Origin: Treponema sp.
GTDB taxonomy: Bacteria; Spirochaetota; Spirochaetia; Treponematales; Breznakiellaceae
Reading direction: 5' to 3'
DNA: 17,232 bases
Assembly (NCBI GenBank): GCA_031258505.1
Contig: JAIRMT010000131.1
Location: forward strand, 1 to 17,232
Positions 6,529 through 13,840 of the stretch are shown here, piece by piece (positions within the stretch are counted from its first letter, which is position 1; each line of letters begins with the position of its first letter). A program made the position numbers and the translations under genes. The notes under the pieces are model-generated. The model was given only the letters and a program-made list of their open reading frames with translations, was not told where the DNA came from and made no database searches.

Positions 6529-7103
6529 TCACGTTCGTTACTAATAATTTTTCTAGCTGAAATGGGGCGCTCGTCCAGAAAGCAAGAGCCAGCCGAAATT
6601 AGGCTGCCGGGAACTGTTCCGCCTGATTCTGCGCCGGCAGCTTGCGTCGGGGCTTCCGCGATCCCGTTTATCAGGCGGCGAGATTTGGAACCACCTGCGA
6701 TGTCGTCAAGGACTTTGGTTTCTTCCGCCAGCATATCTTTGTGGTATTCCTTTTCGCGGCGTTCCTTCACGTTGGACAAGATTTTGCGATCACGGGATGC
6801 TTCGAGGTAGACGCCGCGAGCGTCCTCAACCCGCGCTGCGGCTTTTTCCGCATCCAGCGTGAGCTGGGCTTTGGCGGCGTCAAGGCGCTGAACGTAATGG
6901 TCAAAGGTGAGAATGTCGCTGACACTGAAGCCCGTAGAAAAACGTTCAGCAACAGCAGCGCTTCGTTCTTCAGTGGCGGCGTCAATAGCCTGCTCAATCC
7001 GGGTGAGCGCGCCTACAGCGCGACCCAGGTCAATCTTTGTCTCTTTTTCGCGGTATTCGCGCAGTTTAAGCGCCTTTTCAAGGTTGAAGTGGAATCGCTT
7101 CAT
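6525..7103 (-). CDS. fliJ: Flagellar export chaperone/stalk protein FliJ
   Basis: FliJ is the small coiled-coil stalk of the flagellar type III export ATPase complex, acting at the cytoplasmic face with FliH and FliI. The N terminus MKRFHFNLEKALKLREYREKE is characteristic of FliJ. Residues about 10-135 are charged and heptad-like, with no proline. The chain is 192 aa, longer than the roughly 145-150 usual for the family. From about residue 138 a Gly/Ser/Ala/Pro-rich tail of low complexity follows and ends in ISNERD. The start overlaps the fliI stop by 4 nt (ATGA), so the two are probably translated in a coupled way. It is the last flagellar gene here, and the metE promoter begins in its stop codon. 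Confidence 0.9.
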   Translation of the reverse strand: MKRFHFNLEKALKLREYREKETKIDLGRAVGALTRIEQAIDAATEERSAAVAERFSTGFSVSDILTFDHYVQRLDAAKAQLTLDAEKAAARVEDARGVYLEASRDRKILSNVKERREKEYHKDMLAEETKVLDDIAGGSKSRRLINGIAEAPTQAAGAESGGTVPGSLISAGSCFLDERPISARKIISNERD

Positions 7104-8506
7104 GGGGCAACGCCTGTCTCAGGCGAGACTTGGACTTGGGGCAGAGCTTGCCGGCTATCGTCATTGCCCTTTAGTTCTTCTTCTGGTATGTCGCCGTTGT
7201 TGGAGATTGCGGCCATACGCGCCAGTGTTTCCCGCACAGAGGAATACTCATCAATTTCCTGCATAAGGAAACGCTCAATGTCTTCATGGCGGGCAATGGC
7301 CTCGTCTATCAGCGGATTAGAACCAGCGTGATACGCGCCGACATTGATGAGGTCTTCGTTTTCCGCGTACACAGCCATGAGACGGCGTATCGCGCCCACA
7401 GACTTATTGGTAACCGGGCCGGACACAACAGGCGCCAACCGGGAAATGCTGGCAAGTATATCAATGGCTGGATAGTGATATGCCTGGGCAAGAGCGCGGG
7501 ACAGTACGATGTGGCCGTCGAGTATGCCGCGTACGGTGTCAGACACTGGTTCGTCTAGGTCATCGCCATCCACCAGAATCGTGTAAAAGCCAGTGATGGT
7601 TCCCTTCTCGGAAGTACCACAACGCTCAAGGAGCTTGGGCATCTGGTCAAACATACTGGGCGTATAGCCGCGGGTTGCGGGTGGCTCGCCAATGGCAAGA
7701 CCGATTTCACGCTGGGCGCGGGCGAAGCGCGTTACCGAGTCAAACAGCAGCATCACGTCTAGCCCCTGATCGCGGAAATACTCGGCGACTGCTGTTGCTA
7801 CATACGCGCCGCGCAGACGGGAAAGGGGCGGTGAATTGGACGGGCTGACGATGAGTACGCTCCGCGCAAGTCCCTCTGGTCCCAAGTCATTTTCGATAAA
7901 GTCATTAACTTCGCGTCCGCGCTCGCCAATAAGCGCGACTATGTTTACATCAGCGTTGGTATTGCGGGCAATCATGCCCAGTAATGTTGACTTGCCCACG
8001 CCTGAACCAGCAAAGATGCCGAGTCGCTGCCCTCGGCCTACGGCCAGCATACCGTCAATGGCGCGAATTCCGGTGCTGACTCGCCGTGTTACCCGTTTTC
8101 GTTTCAGCGGGTCGGGCGCGCTGGCCATTGCTGGATAGCAGACTGTGTTGTCAACCGGGCCTTTGTCATCAATGGGCTTACCCATGGCGTTAAGTACGCG
8201 GCCAAGCAGTTTTCGGGAAACAGCGACCTCAAGGCTTGAGCCGGAAGCGACCACGCGGTTGCCAACCTCAATGCCGTCGGTTTCGCTGTAGGGCATAAGC
8301 TGAACCGTGTCGTCCCGCAGCCCGACTACTTCGGCGATTATTGGGGAAGGCGCCTTTGGCGCTTCGATACGGCAGATTTCCCCGATAATGGCCTGGGGGC
8401 CGCGGCTTTCGATGAGCAGTCCCTGCACTTTGGAGATATAACCAACACACTTGATAGTATCTACTGTGGTGATGGTTTCAACATACTTATCAAGCAGAGT
8501 GTGCAT
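7100..8506 (-). CDS. fliI: Flagellum-specific export ATPase FliI
   Basis: FliI is the hexameric ATPase of the flagellar type III secretion apparatus, related to the F1 beta subunit. Counting from the ATG at 8506 (468 aa), the P-loop GSGVGKST is at 167-174 (Lys172), GERGREV at 194-200, the Walker B strand VMLLFDS near 251-257, and ATRGYTPSMF follows. The late motif DEPVSDTVRGILDGHIVLSR is complete. The frame is open further upstream, but that stretch overlaps fliH and reads as non-homologous sequence rich in Arg, Lys and Trp, so it is not used. The ATG at 8521 (MTGLLMHTLL) is an alternative start. AGGG with 6-nt spacing slightly favours 8506. The gene overlaps the end of fliH by 17 nt. Confidence 0.95.
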   Translation of the reverse strand: MHTLLDKYVETITTVDTIKCVGYISKVQGLLIESRGPQAIIGEICRIEAPKAPSPIIAEVVGLRDDTVQLMPYSETDGIEVGNRVVASGSSLEVAVSRKLLGRVLNAMGKPIDDKGPVDNTVCYPAMASAPDPLKRKRVTRRVSTGIRAIDGMLAVGRGQRLGIFAGSGVGKSTLLGMIARNTNADVNIVALIGERGREVNDFIENDLGPEGLARSVLIVSPSNSPPLSRLRGAYVATAVAEYFRDQGLDVMLLFDSVTRFARAQREIGLAIGEPPATRGYTPSMFDQMPKLLERCGTSEKGTITGFYTILVDGDDLDEPVSDTVRGILDGHIVLSRALAQAYHYPAIDILASISRLAPVVSGPVTNKSVGAIRRLMAVYAENEDLINVGAYHAGSNPLIDEAIARHEDIERFLMQEIDEYSSVRETLARMAAISNNGDIPEEELKGNDDSRQALPQVQVSPETGVAP

Positions 8507-9443
8507 CAGCAGCCCTGTCATTGCCGGTTTTTTCCACAATCGGGGTGATTTCCAGAATCTTGGCTTCCAGTTCAGCCATCTGGCTGGAAATGCGGGCGTC
8601 AATCTCGCCAAAGTCGGTCTCAATGATACAGCCGCCAGCGTCAACTGACGTGTCTTCCTGCACTTGAATCGTGTTTGCTCCTTCAAGAAGCTGGATAAAG
8701 TCCCGCGTATGTTCGGTTGTAAGTTTTATATCCGCCATGTTCACGCGGATAATGACTTCGCCTTTTGCCTTAACCTTTTTCAAGGCTTCAGACACATTGG
8801 CGACAAGTACGTCTTTTTGGTTTTCGGAGAGAATCTTGACTACCTTGCGGGATATGAGTAAGGCAAGGTCGATGAGCTGATGTTCTGCTTCTGCGAGAAT
8901 CTCGGCGCGTTTGTCCTGCGCCCGTTCAAGCACGACTTGGGTACGTTCAATGAGCCGCTCTACCTCAGCCTTGCCTTCGTTAAAGCCTGCCTCATGGCCT
9001 TCAAGGAAACCGCGTTTCTCAGCCTCTTTTTGGCGGTTTAAGGCGCTGATTTGCGCTGCTTCCTGCGTTTCTTTGGCTTTCTGTGCGGCCTCGGCGATGA
9101 TCTTTTCAGCCTCGTCTTTTGCCGCTTGTTTCAGGGCCTGAGCTTCGTTGGTACGGCGTTTTACTTCCTGAAAAGCCGCATCCTCGGCGTTCTTGATGAT
9201 GCCGTCAGCTTCCACTTGGGCGGAGCGAATCATGGCCTCGCGTTCTGTTCCCCACTGGCTTTTGAAGAGTTCAGCTTCTCTCCGTAACTCTTCTGCTGTA
9301 GGACCTTCGTAGACATCATCTTCTTCGCCGTCTTCTGATATTTTTTCAGGGAGCTTTTCCTCTGCAAAGGAAGGAGGCGCTTCGAGATACACCTTGAGAT
9401 TGCCAATGGCAATCTCTTCTGGTCTGAATACTGCTTTTATCAT
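8490..9443 (-). CDS. fliH: Flagellar assembly protein FliH
   Basis: FliH is the regulator and peripheral stator-like partner of the export ATPase FliI; it links FliI to the C-ring. The 317-residue protein begins MIKAVFRPEEIAIGN. It has an acidic segment at about 35-50 (EDGEEDDVYEG) and a long Ala/Glu/Lys-rich coiled coil over about 55-160. A C-terminal half follows with LIDLALLISRKVVKIL, resembling the FliH/V-ATPase subunit E fold. It is longer than the enteric protein of about 235 aa. The start overlaps the fliG stop by 4 nt (ATGA), and its end overlaps fliI. The assignment rests on position plus sequence type and is solid. Confidence 0.92.
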   Translation of the reverse strand: MIKAVFRPEEIAIGNLKVYLEAPPSFAEEKLPEKISEDGEEDDVYEGPTAEELRREAELFKSQWGTEREAMIRSAQVEADGIIKNAEDAAFQEVKRRTNEAQALKQAAKDEAEKIIAEAAQKAKETQEAAQISALNRQKEAEKRGFLEGHEAGFNEGKAEVERLIERTQVVLERAQDKRAEILAEAEHQLIDLALLISRKVVKILSENQKDVLVANVSEALKKVKAKGEVIIRVNMADIKLTTEHTRDFIQLLEGANTIQVQEDTSVDAGGCIIETDFGEIDARISSQMAELEAKILEITPIVEKTGNDRAADAHSA

Positions 9444-10477
9444 ATCAGTTCGTCCTCACCAGCACGGGCAACAACCACATCGCCAGAGTCTTCCAATCGC
9501 CGGATAATGGCGACGATCTTCTGCTGGGCTTCTTCCGCATCTTTCATGCGAATCGGCCCCATAAACTCAATATCTTCCTTGAGCATACTGCCGGCGCGTT
9601 TACTCATGTTTTTGAATACCTTTTCCTGAACCTCAGTATCGCAGGGTTTCAGCGCCTTTGAGAGTTCAGCGTTGTCAACTTCGCGCAGTACGCGCTGTAT
9701 GGACTTGTCGTCAAGCATAACAATATCTTCAAATACGAACATACGTTTCTTGATTTCCTCGGCAAGTTCTGGATCGTCGCCTTCAAGCACTTCCATAATC
9801 TGCTTCTCAGAGGCGCGGTCAACCATGTTGAGGATTTCAACAACGCTCTCAACGCCACCGGCTGCGGTGTAATCCTCACTCGACAGCGTGGATAGCTTCT
9901 TTTCAAGCACCCGCTCTACTTCCCGCAAGACTTCGGGACTGGTACGGTCCATTGTGGCGATACGACGCGCGACATCGCTCTGCACCTCGTGGGGCAGGTT
10001 CTGGATAATGACCGACGCCTTGTTCGGTTCGAGATAGGCGAGAATCAGGGCAATGGTCTGGGGATGTTCCTGCTGGATAAAGTTCAGGAGGTGCGCTGGA
10101 TCAGTACGGCGGATAAAGTCAAAGGGACGAACCTGCAGGCTGGAGGTGAGTCGGTTGATGATATCAACAGCCTTCTGGCTGCCGACAGACTTTTCCAGCA
10201 GTTCCCGCGCATAGTCAATACCGCCCATGGAGATGAACTGGTTGGCTTGCATGAGTTCCTGAAACTCGGTGAGTATGGTGTCCTTCTGGGCTGGCTCAAC
10301 AGTTTCAAGGCGAGCTATCTCAAAGGTGAGGGTCTCAATCTCGTCTTCGCGCAGGTACTTAAAAATCTCTGAAGAGATTTCAGAGCCGATGGACACGAGA
10401 AACACAGCCGCTTTCTGCCTGCCGCTGACCTCACTAGGGTCTTTTTTCTTAACCGGGGTCTGTTGCGCTTTTGTCAT
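9440..10477 (-). CDS. fliG: Flagellar motor switch protein FliG
   Basis: FliG forms the rotor ring that meets the stator and sets rotation direction. The 345-residue chain shows the N-terminal FliF-binding domain, the middle domain with the EHPQ motif at 137-140 (QQEHPQTIALILAYL), the MFVF motif at 246-249, and the C-terminal torque helix with its charged row near 256-268 (DDKSIQRVLREVD). AGGAG lies 7 nt before the ATG. It follows fliF after only 9 nt. Spirochaetes usually carry two FliG proteins. The one encoded next to fliF in Treponema is the motor FliG, often called FliG2, and that would fit this copy. Confidence 0.97.
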   Translation of the reverse strand: MTKAQQTPVKKKDPSEVSGRQKAAVFLVSIGSEISSEIFKYLREDEIETLTFEIARLETVEPAQKDTILTEFQELMQANQFISMGGIDYARELLEKSVGSQKAVDIINRLTSSLQVRPFDFIRRTDPAHLLNFIQQEHPQTIALILAYLEPNKASVIIQNLPHEVQSDVARRIATMDRTSPEVLREVERVLEKKLSTLSSEDYTAAGGVESVVEILNMVDRASEKQIMEVLEGDDPELAEEIKKRMFVFEDIVMLDDKSIQRVLREVDNAELSKALKPCDTEVQEKVFKNMSKRAGSMLKEDIEFMGPIRMKDAEEAQQKIVAIIRRLEDSGDVVVARAGEDELI

Positions 10478-10486
10478 TTTGTTCTC

Positions 10487-12190
10487 CTACTCTTCTAACA
10501 ACCATGTTCTGATGAGCTGCGCCACATCTTCAGGGTGATCCTTTGACATAGTGGCGATACTTTCCTGAAGTTCCATCCGCATCCGCTCTTCAGTAGACAT
10601 AGATATCGCCGCACCTTCTTCTTCGGCCTGCATGATCGCGCTTTCCCGTATAGCTGCTTCCCGCTGCGCCCGTTCATCTTCCGCTAGACGTTTGCGCCGC
10701 TCAATCTCGCGTGATATGAGCTTAAACGCGGTAAAGGCAACGAGTAAGAACAGCACGCTGCCAATAATGAGCATCAGTATCAGTCTAAAACGTTGTTGCT
10801 CTCCAAGGCTGGCGTCAGCCAGGGCAAATTCCTGTGCGCGGTCAAAACCAATGTTTGTTACTGTAACAGAGTCGCCACGCGCAGCGCTGTAGCCGATAGC
10901 GTTCTGTATCAGGGACTGGGTTGACCGCAGGTCTTCCGCTGACATTGGCGTATATTCCCGCTCGGTTGCTCCCCCAGTTATAATGGGATTCCCCTTCTCG
11001 TCTTTCTTCACAACCCAGGTTCCATCAATGTTTACCGAAACCGTAATGCGGTCGATACTCGGACTCTTCTCTTCTTGAGTAATGCTTTTGTTAATCTCAT
11101 TGTTAGTAACAACGCTTTCCTGTGTTACCGTACCATAGATGTTAGACATATCACGGTACGCGGGCGCGGTCTGACCCTCAACACCAGCGGGGCCTTCAGG
11201 GGTATAGCCTGTGCCTGTGTAAGTTGTTTTGGACGAGGTCTGGGAACGAACCACAGATTCAGCTATCTCGGAATCGTCATAGGAGGAACCTGGTGTTCGG
11301 GGCCGTATGGTAAAAGGCAGGAATTCCTCAGTGTTCACCACTTTTTTGGAAAGGTCCATATCAATCTTGATGTTAAGGTCGCGCACGCGATCAGCGGTAA
11401 AGGTTTGCTGTAACGCGGTAAGCACCCTTGCGCGGTACTGGGCTTCCAACTGCTGAATGATTTTGTTGCCCTGCTCAATGGTTTTCAGCCGCTCGGAATC
11501 AGCCATGCCCGCGAAGTCGTTCAGCACCATGCCGCTCCGGTCCGTGATAACGATGTTTTCGTCCTTGAGACCAGTTATGGCGAACTTTAGCAGTTTTTGT
11601 ATGCCCTCGATTTTCTTGGAATTCTCGGTAATATCACTGCCCGGCCGTGGGGTAATGATAACACTCGCGCTGACAGGGCTCTGTTCAGAGACAAACAGCG
11701 CGTCTTTCGGGAAGGCAATCGTAACATTGACGTCATCAACTTCATTGAGCGACTTTATATGCTCGGTAACCATTTGGGTTATAGCCCGCTGGAGATTCAC
11801 ATTCCGTTCCATATCGGTGATGGTCCAGCGCGTAACGTCGAAGATAGCCCACGGGTCAGTGCCGTTGGGAACCAAGTCTTCGCGGATAAGAATCGCTCTC
11901 ATTCTGCGGGCGGTTTCCGCATCATCCACCATAACTACACCTGCTGACGAGATACTCGTCCGCACCCCCTCGGAGTTGATCCGCGTTACCATGCGATCCC
12001 GCATATCAATGTCAGTGATAGGCGTATCAATAACCGGCACCATCGTAGGTGAAGCTGAGACTGAAAATAGCACCACCACGCCCGCAATCGCCGCCACGCA
12101 GATACCCAGCAGAATCAGCTTTTGCAAAAGGCTCCACTTACCCCACAGATTCTTTATCTGCTCTAAAACCTTCCTAAACCATTCACCCAT
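10487..12190 (-). CDS. fliF: Flagellar MS-ring protein FliF
   Basis: FliF builds the inner-membrane MS-ring on which the rotor and export gate assemble. The 567-residue protein has a first membrane helix at about 22-44 and periplasmic ring-building domains, including the conserved TITDMERNVNLQRAI. A Ser/Thr/Pro-rich linker follows, then a second membrane helix at about 468-490. The cytoplasmic tail ends DHPEDVAQLIRTWLLEE, which is the FliG-binding end. The start is supported by GGGGAGGGG just before the ATG. A 42-nt gap separates it from fliE and contains a possible internal promoter. Confidence 0.97.
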   Translation of the reverse strand: MGEWFRKVLEQIKNLWGKWSLLQKLILLGICVAAIAGVVVLFSVSASPTMVPVIDTPITDIDMRDRMVTRINSEGVRTSISSAGVVMVDDAETARRMRAILIREDLVPNGTDPWAIFDVTRWTITDMERNVNLQRAITQMVTEHIKSLNEVDDVNVTIAFPKDALFVSEQSPVSASVIITPRPGSDITENSKKIEGIQKLLKFAITGLKDENIVITDRSGMVLNDFAGMADSERLKTIEQGNKIIQQLEAQYRARVLTALQQTFTADRVRDLNIKIDMDLSKKVVNTEEFLPFTIRPRTPGSSYDDSEIAESVVRSQTSSKTTYTGTGYTPEGPAGVEGQTAPAYRDMSNIYGTVTQESVVTNNEINKSITQEEKSPSIDRITVSVNIDGTWVVKKDEKGNPIITGGATEREYTPMSAEDLRSTQSLIQNAIGYSAARGDSVTVTNIGFDRAQEFALADASLGEQQRFRLILMLIIGSVLFLLVAFTAFKLISREIERRKRLAEDERAQREAAIRESAIMQAEEEGAAISMSTEERMRMELQESIATMSKDHPEDVAQLIRTWLLEE

Positions 12191-12213
12191 AAACCCCTCC
12201 CCGGTTTTATTTT

Positions 12214-12249
12214 TTGTTTGATTATATCAAGCTTACCGGGTATTGATAA
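12214..12249 (-). promoter_or_regulatory. Possible internal promoter before fliF
   Basis: On the minus strand a perfect TATAAT (complement of 12221-12226) lies 17 nt after TTATCA (complement of 12244-12249), which matches the -35 consensus at four of six bases. The start would be about 12214, some 24 nt before the fliF ATG. The -10 box lies in a 13-bp palindrome, TTGAT-ATA-ATCAA (12218-12230). The -35 part is inside the fliE end. The match could be chance in an AT-rich gap. Confidence 0.35.
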
Positions 12250-12664
12250 TATCCTTCCAGTCTTGTACCAAACGGTTAAGCACGGTTCGCGCGATATTCA
12301 GAGACATACTTGCCTCAGCCTGAGCAATCGTGATGTCATGAATATCCACTGCGTCAGGGTCAGTGATCGCGGTTTGTATCAGGCTTTCAGCTTTCTGCTG
12401 GTCGCCGGAAACCTTATCCAGCGCCCGAAGCATTGCGTCTGCGAAGTTGTCGCTCTGTAACACCGACTCTGCGCCAATCTGCTGGGTTAAATCCGCGATA
12501 TTCGCGCCGCTCGGAATGAACCCCGTGATATGTCTGGGGTTAGTCATGGTCATAGGCAGGCTGGAACTTGCCGCCAGATTAGAAAGTGTCATAAAAATCA
12601 CGGCGCGGAACCCCAAGTCTTTAGACTGCGACCTCAAGGTCGAGGGATGAAACGCCGTCTGCAC
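12233..12664 (-). CDS. fliE: Flagellar hook-basal body complex protein FliE
   Basis: FliE joins the MS-ring to the proximal rod. The C-terminal half carries the family signature VDIHDITIAQAEASMSLNIARTVLNRLVQDWKDI, here at about 105-140 of 143 residues. Most FliE proteins are about 100-120 aa, so the first 25 to 40 residues (MQTAFHPSTLRSQSKD...) are extra or poorly conserved. I use the GTG at 12664 because a strong AAGGAGGT lies at 12680-12673, with about 9 nt spacing. The internal ATG at 12592 has no ribosome-binding site. The GTG sits inside a small hairpin. It is separated from flgC by 180 nt of structured sequence, unlike the tight junctions elsewhere in the operon. Confidence 0.88.
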   Translation of the reverse strand: MQTAFHPSTLRSQSKDLGFRAVIFMTLSNLAASSSLPMTMTNPRHITGFIPSGANIADLTQQIGAESVLQSDNFADAMLRALDKVSGDQQKAESLIQTAITDPDAVDIHDITIAQAEASMSLNIARTVLNRLVQDWKDIINTR

Positions 12665-12839
12665 TTAGGCAGACCTCCTTGTAAAAAATAGATCGTCTAT
12701 TCGCTTTATCTGATCCCTTGCGGGATAAGTTCGGCTAACATTTTTAAACATAGTTTAGCCTCATGGCTTCACTGAGGCGAATCAGCGCGGGCTTGCCGAA
12801 TCGTTCCGACAAGCCCAATCCTTTCGGATGGGGCGCTGA
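12657..12839 (-). ncRNA. Candidate structured RNA between flgC and fliE
   Basis: On the coding strand the gap forms a series of perfect stems. TCAGCGC (12839-12833) pairs with GCGCTGA (12788-12782) and encloses two hairpins: ATCC-GAAA-GGAT (12829-12818) and GGGCTTG/CAAGCCC (12816-12810 with 12795-12789). Together these would make a three-way junction starting 5 nt after the flgC stop. Then come GCCTCA/TGAGGC (12758-12778), GGCTAA/TTAGCC (12733-12760), ATCCC-GCAA-GGGAT (12713-12726), ATAGA-CGA-TCTAT followed by TTTTT (12700-12683), and GTCTGC/GCAGAC over the fliE start (12657-12674). The second and third of these later stems compete for three bases. I do not recognise a known riboswitch class. 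A regulatory leader, a processing site or a dispersed repeat are all possible. Confidence 0.45.
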
Positions 12840-12844
12840 CTTAT

Positions 12845-13306
12845 TTACCTCCCTCCAATGTCCAACGCTCGCTGGAACATAGTTTTGGCGCCATCAATAA
12901 TCGAAGCGTTGGCTTCATAAGCCCGCGACGCGGCGATCATGTCGGTCATTTCCGTAACAATATCCACATTAGGCATCTCAACATAGCCTTCATTTGGGCC
13001 GGAAGTGATAGCGTCTGGATGGGTTGGGTCATAGACAAGCCGGTTTTCAGTAGCAATATCTTTTTCTATACCCACGACTCTGACACCCTGACCCGGGCCG
13101 CTGTCCAGTATATCTGGCAGAAACGGCGATCTCCACGACGGCCCCTCGGCTTTGGTTTCCAGAACTACGCGGCTTCTCCGGTATGGCCCGCCTTCCGGCG
13201 TACGGGTGGTTGAAACGTTGGCGATGTTATCCGCGATCACGTCTGAACGAAGCCGCTGGGCGCTCATGCCTGTGGCTGCGATGCTTATCGAATTCAAAAT
13301 TCCCAT
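12845..13306 (-). CDS. flgC: Flagellar basal-body rod protein FlgC
   Basis: FlgC is a proximal rod subunit secreted through the flagellar export apparatus. The 153-residue protein has the N-terminal rod signature GMSAQRLRSDVIADNIANVSTTRT, the mid-region DPTHPDAITSGPNEGYVEMPNVDIVTEM typical of FlgC, and the C-terminal helix SRAYEANASIIDGAKTMFQRALDIG. Length is normal. The ATG at 13306 is preceded by GAGG within the end of flgB, and only 6 nt separate the two genes. No signal peptide is expected or seen. Confidence 0.97.
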   Translation of the reverse strand: MGILNSISIAATGMSAQRLRSDVIADNIANVSTTRTPEGGPYRRSRVVLETKAEGPSWRSPFLPDILDSGPGQGVRVVGIEKDIATENRLVYDPTHPDAITSGPNEGYVEMPNVDIVTEMTDMIAASRAYEANASIIDGAKTMFQRALDIGGR

Positions 13307-13312
13307 AGTTTA

Positions 13313-13735
13313 TTAACCTCGTAATACAGCGTTGATCTGACTGAACTCAAAGGTTTCAGCCTGAGCCAGCAGACTATACATCAGCAGGTTCTGTACATAG
13401 CTCATGACTTCCTGCTCCATATCCACATTGTTTCCGTTGTTCTGGGAAGAGCTGGTAAAGTCCAGCGTCTGCCTCGGCGTAACGCTGCGGTAATCCCGCT
13501 CCTGCCAGTTAGCGATATGGCTTGGGTTTGTGAGTGTGAGTTCCAGCGTAGGCTTTTGTTGCCCGGATTCCAGCGCCCGTTTCAGCTCGCTTTCAAAGCT
13601 CAGGTCAGAACGTTTGAATCCCGGCACCTCAGCGTTGGCAAGGTTATTGGCAATGATGTCTTGGCGCATGGAACGGGCATCCATAGCGCGATGAACCAAA
13701 TCAATCGTTTTGGAAAAGCTATTATCTATATTCAA
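13313..13735 (-). CDS. flgB: Flagellar basal-body rod protein FlgB
   Basis: FlgB is a proximal rod subunit and the first gene of the flagellar cluster in this window. The 140-residue chain shows HRAMDARSMRQDIIANNLANAEVPGFKRSDLSFESELKRAL, the standard N-terminal rod domain. It also has the FlgB-like C terminus NNGNNVDMEQEVMSYVQNLLMYSLLAQAETFEFSQINAVLRG. The ATG at 13735 has its AAAGGGG about 16 nt upstream, which is far. An in-frame TTG at 13741 would be 9 nt from that site and add two residues, so the true start may be the TTG. Confidence 0.96.
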   Translation of the reverse strand: MNIDNSFSKTIDLVHRAMDARSMRQDIIANNLANAEVPGFKRSDLSFESELKRALESGQQKPTLELTLTNPSHIANWQERDYRSVTPRQTLDFTSSSQNNGNNVDMEQEVMSYVQNLLMYSLLAQAETFEFSQINAVLRG

Positions 13736-13840
13736 AACTTTAATCCCCTTTGCTTAAACAGCATCTTCATAGCTAGATGTATATTTTCTGTTCTATTCAA
13801 ACATCGGTAGTCTGAGAAAGGATATTAAGTACAAATCTAA
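13736..13840 (-). promoter_or_regulatory. Upstream region of the flagellar operon
   Basis: This 105-nt gap between lacI and flgB must hold the operon promoter unless transcription reads through from lacI. I see no convincing sigma70 pair. TAAAGTTT (complement of 13741-13748) followed after 11 nt by ATAGATAA (complement of 13722-13729) resembles the flagellar sigma28 consensus, but it overlaps the flgB start codon. A short inverted repeat, CATCT/AGATG, lies near 13762-13779. No terminator with a T-run is obvious after lacI. Confidence 0.3.

Noticed and set aside
6642..7331. Plus-strand ORF of 229 codons opposite fliJ and fliI
   Set aside because: It crosses two real genes on the other strand and has no recognisable domain.
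8507..8686. Upstream extension of fliI to 528 codons
   Set aside because: The extension overlaps fliH in another frame and reads as Arg/Lys/Trp-rich sequence absent from FliI proteins.
11457..12221. Long plus-strand ORF (254 codons) opposite fliF
   Set aside because: It is an antisense shadow of a well-supported fliF and gives a Ser/Thr/Ile-rich translation with no family resemblance.
12683..12839. Cyclic-di-GMP (GEMM) riboswitch before fliE
   Set aside because: Attractive for a flagellar gene and GNRA loops are present, but the conserved GACGCAAAGCC-type core is absent.
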